From Streptomyces camponoticapitis (lineage in GTDB: Bacteria > Actinomycetota > Actinomycetes > Streptomycetales > Streptomycetaceae): 64,000 bases of DNA. The DNA lies in assembly GCF_014646115.1 (NCBI RefSeq), contig NZ_BMMV01000031.1, positions 26,187 through 90,186 on the forward strand, given 5' to 3'. The position numbers and the translations under genes were made by a program. The notes under the pieces were generated by a model. It saw nothing but the letters and a program-made list of their open reading frames with translations, ran no database searches and had not been told where the DNA came from. Below are positions 62,747-64,000 of this stretch, one piece after another (position 1 is the stretch's first letter; each line of letters begins with the position of its first letter).

Positions 62747-63670
62747 TCACTCCTGCGCGGCGCGCACCAGACCTTCGGGCAGATAGGCGGACCGGGTGCC
62801 CAACTGCCAGCCGTGCGCGAGACAGGCGAGGGCGGCCAACGTGATGGCCCCCACCGGCAGCAGACTCCGGGCAGCCGGATCCGCGCCGACGCTCTCGCGA
62901 TGCGCGACGAGTCGTTCCTGAAGAGCCCGCTCGAACGCGGCCTGGTCGTCGTCGAGCAGGACGCGCAGCAGCCGCTGGTCCGGAGTCAGCGTGCCGGCGG
63001 TGTCGAGCTGCTCGGCCGTACGCGCCCGCTCGGCGGTGTCCGGCTTGGCCAGCGGCACCGGGCCGGGGAGCGCGCCTGGATAGGGGCCCTGGACGACGGT
63101 CAGATAGCCGCACAGCGCGTCCATCTCCGCGAGGTCGGCCGGGTCGGACACCGACTCCCGCTTCGAGTACGGAACGCCGTCACGGATGGCGGGCGCGTAG
63201 TCCTCGCGCAGCAGAGGGCCGATCACCCGGCTCCGCTCCCGTATCAATCCGCTGATCACGGACCACGCGAAAGCGTCCGTCCATGTCCGCGCCGAGGTGA
63301 CCGGATCGACCGGCTCCGAGCTCTCCTCGTAGTGCAGCTCCTCGTTGCTCAGCGTGTCAGCGGCGAGGGGGAGAGGCACCGTGAAGTCCCCGTCAGGGAA
63401 ACACGCGAGGCTCAGCACGCCCATGGCGCACTCCGCGGCTGTGAGGACCGCGACTCGCGCGTCGGGTGTACGCAGGTCGGGGTCGGACACGGTACGCGCG
63501 GCGATGTGGTCGGCCAGTTCTCCGCCGAGTTCCCTGAGCCCTTGCCGGAGCGGCTTGTCGCCGTCGCGCATCTCGTAACACCGGCCGAAGGCCCGGCCCC
63601 GCATGTCCGCGAGAGCCTGCTCGATCCGCTGTTCCGCGACTGTGTGACGCGTCACTTCCTTGATCATCAT
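62747..63670 (-). CDS. Immunity 49 (Imm49) family protein
   Basis: 307 residues from ATG 63670, nine bases after GGCAGG (the next ATG codon is also possible). Helical protein with the family blocks VAVLTAAECAMGVLSLACFP, SARTWTDAFAWSVISGLIRE, LLRVLLDDDQAAFERALQER and the conserved end ITLAALACLAHGWQLGTRSA, YLPEGL. Imm49 proteins protect against polymorphic toxins, largely of the nuclease type. No toxin gene is adjacent in the window. Confidence 0.75.
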   Translation of the reverse strand: MMIKEVTRHTVAEQRIEQALADMRGRAFGRCYEMRDGDKPLRQGLRELGGELADHIAARTVSDPDLRTPDARVAVLTAAECAMGVLSLACFPDGDFTVPLPLAADTLSNEELHYEESSEPVDPVTSARTWTDAFAWSVISGLIRERSRVIGPLLREDYAPAIRDGVPYSKRESVSDPADLAEMDALCGYLTVVQGPYPGALPGPVPLAKPDTAERARTAEQLDTAGTLTPDQRLLRVLLDDDQAAFERALQERLVAHRESVGADPAARSLLPVGAITLAALACLAHGWQLGTRSAYLPEGLVRAAQE

Positions 63671-63864
63671 GTCGACCATCCTGCCAGTGCCCACTGACAG
63701 CGCGGTCCCTGCCCGGTGTTCTGCCGGGCCGCGCTCCGGACCGCGGGAACAACTGGGAAAAGAAATCTTCCGGGTGGTGTCGAGAACGTGTCGTCGGCTC
63801 CGACGTCCTGTGTGAGAGAGAGTCCTGACCCCGCGTCCGCGGGATCGAACTGAGGGAGACAGCC

Positions 63865-64000
63865 ATGACCACCACCGGTTTCGACTACACGGTCACCCGC
63901 ACCCTGGAGGCCCCGGTCGCCCAGGTCTGGGTCGCCTGGACCCGTGCTGATCAGTACGGGCAGTGGGCCCACGCCGAGGAGGTCGCCCTCGATGTCCGGC
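63865..64000 (+). CDS. SRPBCC/AHSA1 domain protein, 3' end outside window
   Basis: The first 45 residues are visible: MTTTGFDYTVTRTLEAPVAQ, VWVAWTRADQYGQWAH. This is the start of the activator-of-Hsp90-like START/SRPBCC fold that binds hydrophobic ligands. GGGAG lies six bases before the ATG. Divergent from the Imm49 gene. Confidence 0.75.
   Translation, partial: MTTTGFDYTVTRTLEAPVAQVWVAWTRADQYGQWAHAEEVALDVR

Overview
The window is high-GC actinobacterial DNA, almost certainly a Streptomyces or close relative. This rests on the strong GC bias at third codon positions, GTG/TTG starts with G-rich ribosome binding sites, a close homologue of the Streptomyces endoglycosidase Endo H, SpoIIE-type phosphatase regulators, and fragments of actinomycete insertion sequences and an integrative element. 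The alternation of metabolic islands with decayed genes looks like an accessory (chromosome-arm type) region rather than core genome; that is an inference.

Layout. 1-4.1 kb: truncated mandelate-racemase-like enzyme divergent from an NADPH:quinone-reductase-like dehydrogenase, then an AraC regulator and a YetF-like membrane protein. 4.15-6.2 kb: decayed sequence plus a SUKH protein. 6.2-11.6 kb: a coherent quinate/shikimate catabolic locus: MHS-type transporter facing quinate/shikimate dehydrogenase, a two-domain 3-dehydroshikimate dehydratase and a TetR regulator, with two related palindromic sites in the divergent promoter region. Predicted output is protocatechuate. 11.7-14 kb: a GAF-PP2C-ATPase phosphatase. 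14-17.4 kb: a graveyard of MFS, MerR, PP2C, IstB, IS5 and IS481 pieces.

17.5-26.3 kb: an envelope-stress-like block: ABC ATPase and permease, OmpR-type two-component pair, MMPL transporter, NarL-type two-component pair. Tandem 11-bp-spaced repeats lie upstream of the ABC gene. 26.3-28.3 kb: GDSL hydrolase and transposase relics. 28.4-36.8 kb: the centrepiece, a 2,630-residue secreted Rhs/Hint polymorphic toxin whose last ~130 residues and adjoining 181-residue probable immunity gene have visibly lower GC and overlap by TGATG. 36.9-39 kb: a broken integrase/excisionase module. 39.2-42.5 kb: a Tat-type DyP peroxidase homologue with a changed catalytic motif, then relics of a NucA/B-type toxin and a SUKH-3 immunity gene and an intact SUKH gene.

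42.9-50.6 kb: metallophosphoesterase, a divergent MarR/hydrolase pair with an operator palindrome, relics (Ku, acyltransferase-ACP, Lrp), an M20 amidohydrolase and an ArsR-like regulator. An IS5-family element sits exactly on the regulator's stop codon. 51.6-64 kb: small secreted inhibitor-like protein, RibD/DHFR-like reductase, a tetratricopeptide-like protein, GNAT, MerR, Endo H, a further SUKH protein, DUF6228, AraC, an MFS exporter, Imm49 and a truncated SRPBCC gene.

Two themes tie the window together: one complete toxin-immunity pair surrounded by scattered immunity genes lacking toxins, and repeated insertion of unrelated IS elements at the tetranucleotide CTAG.
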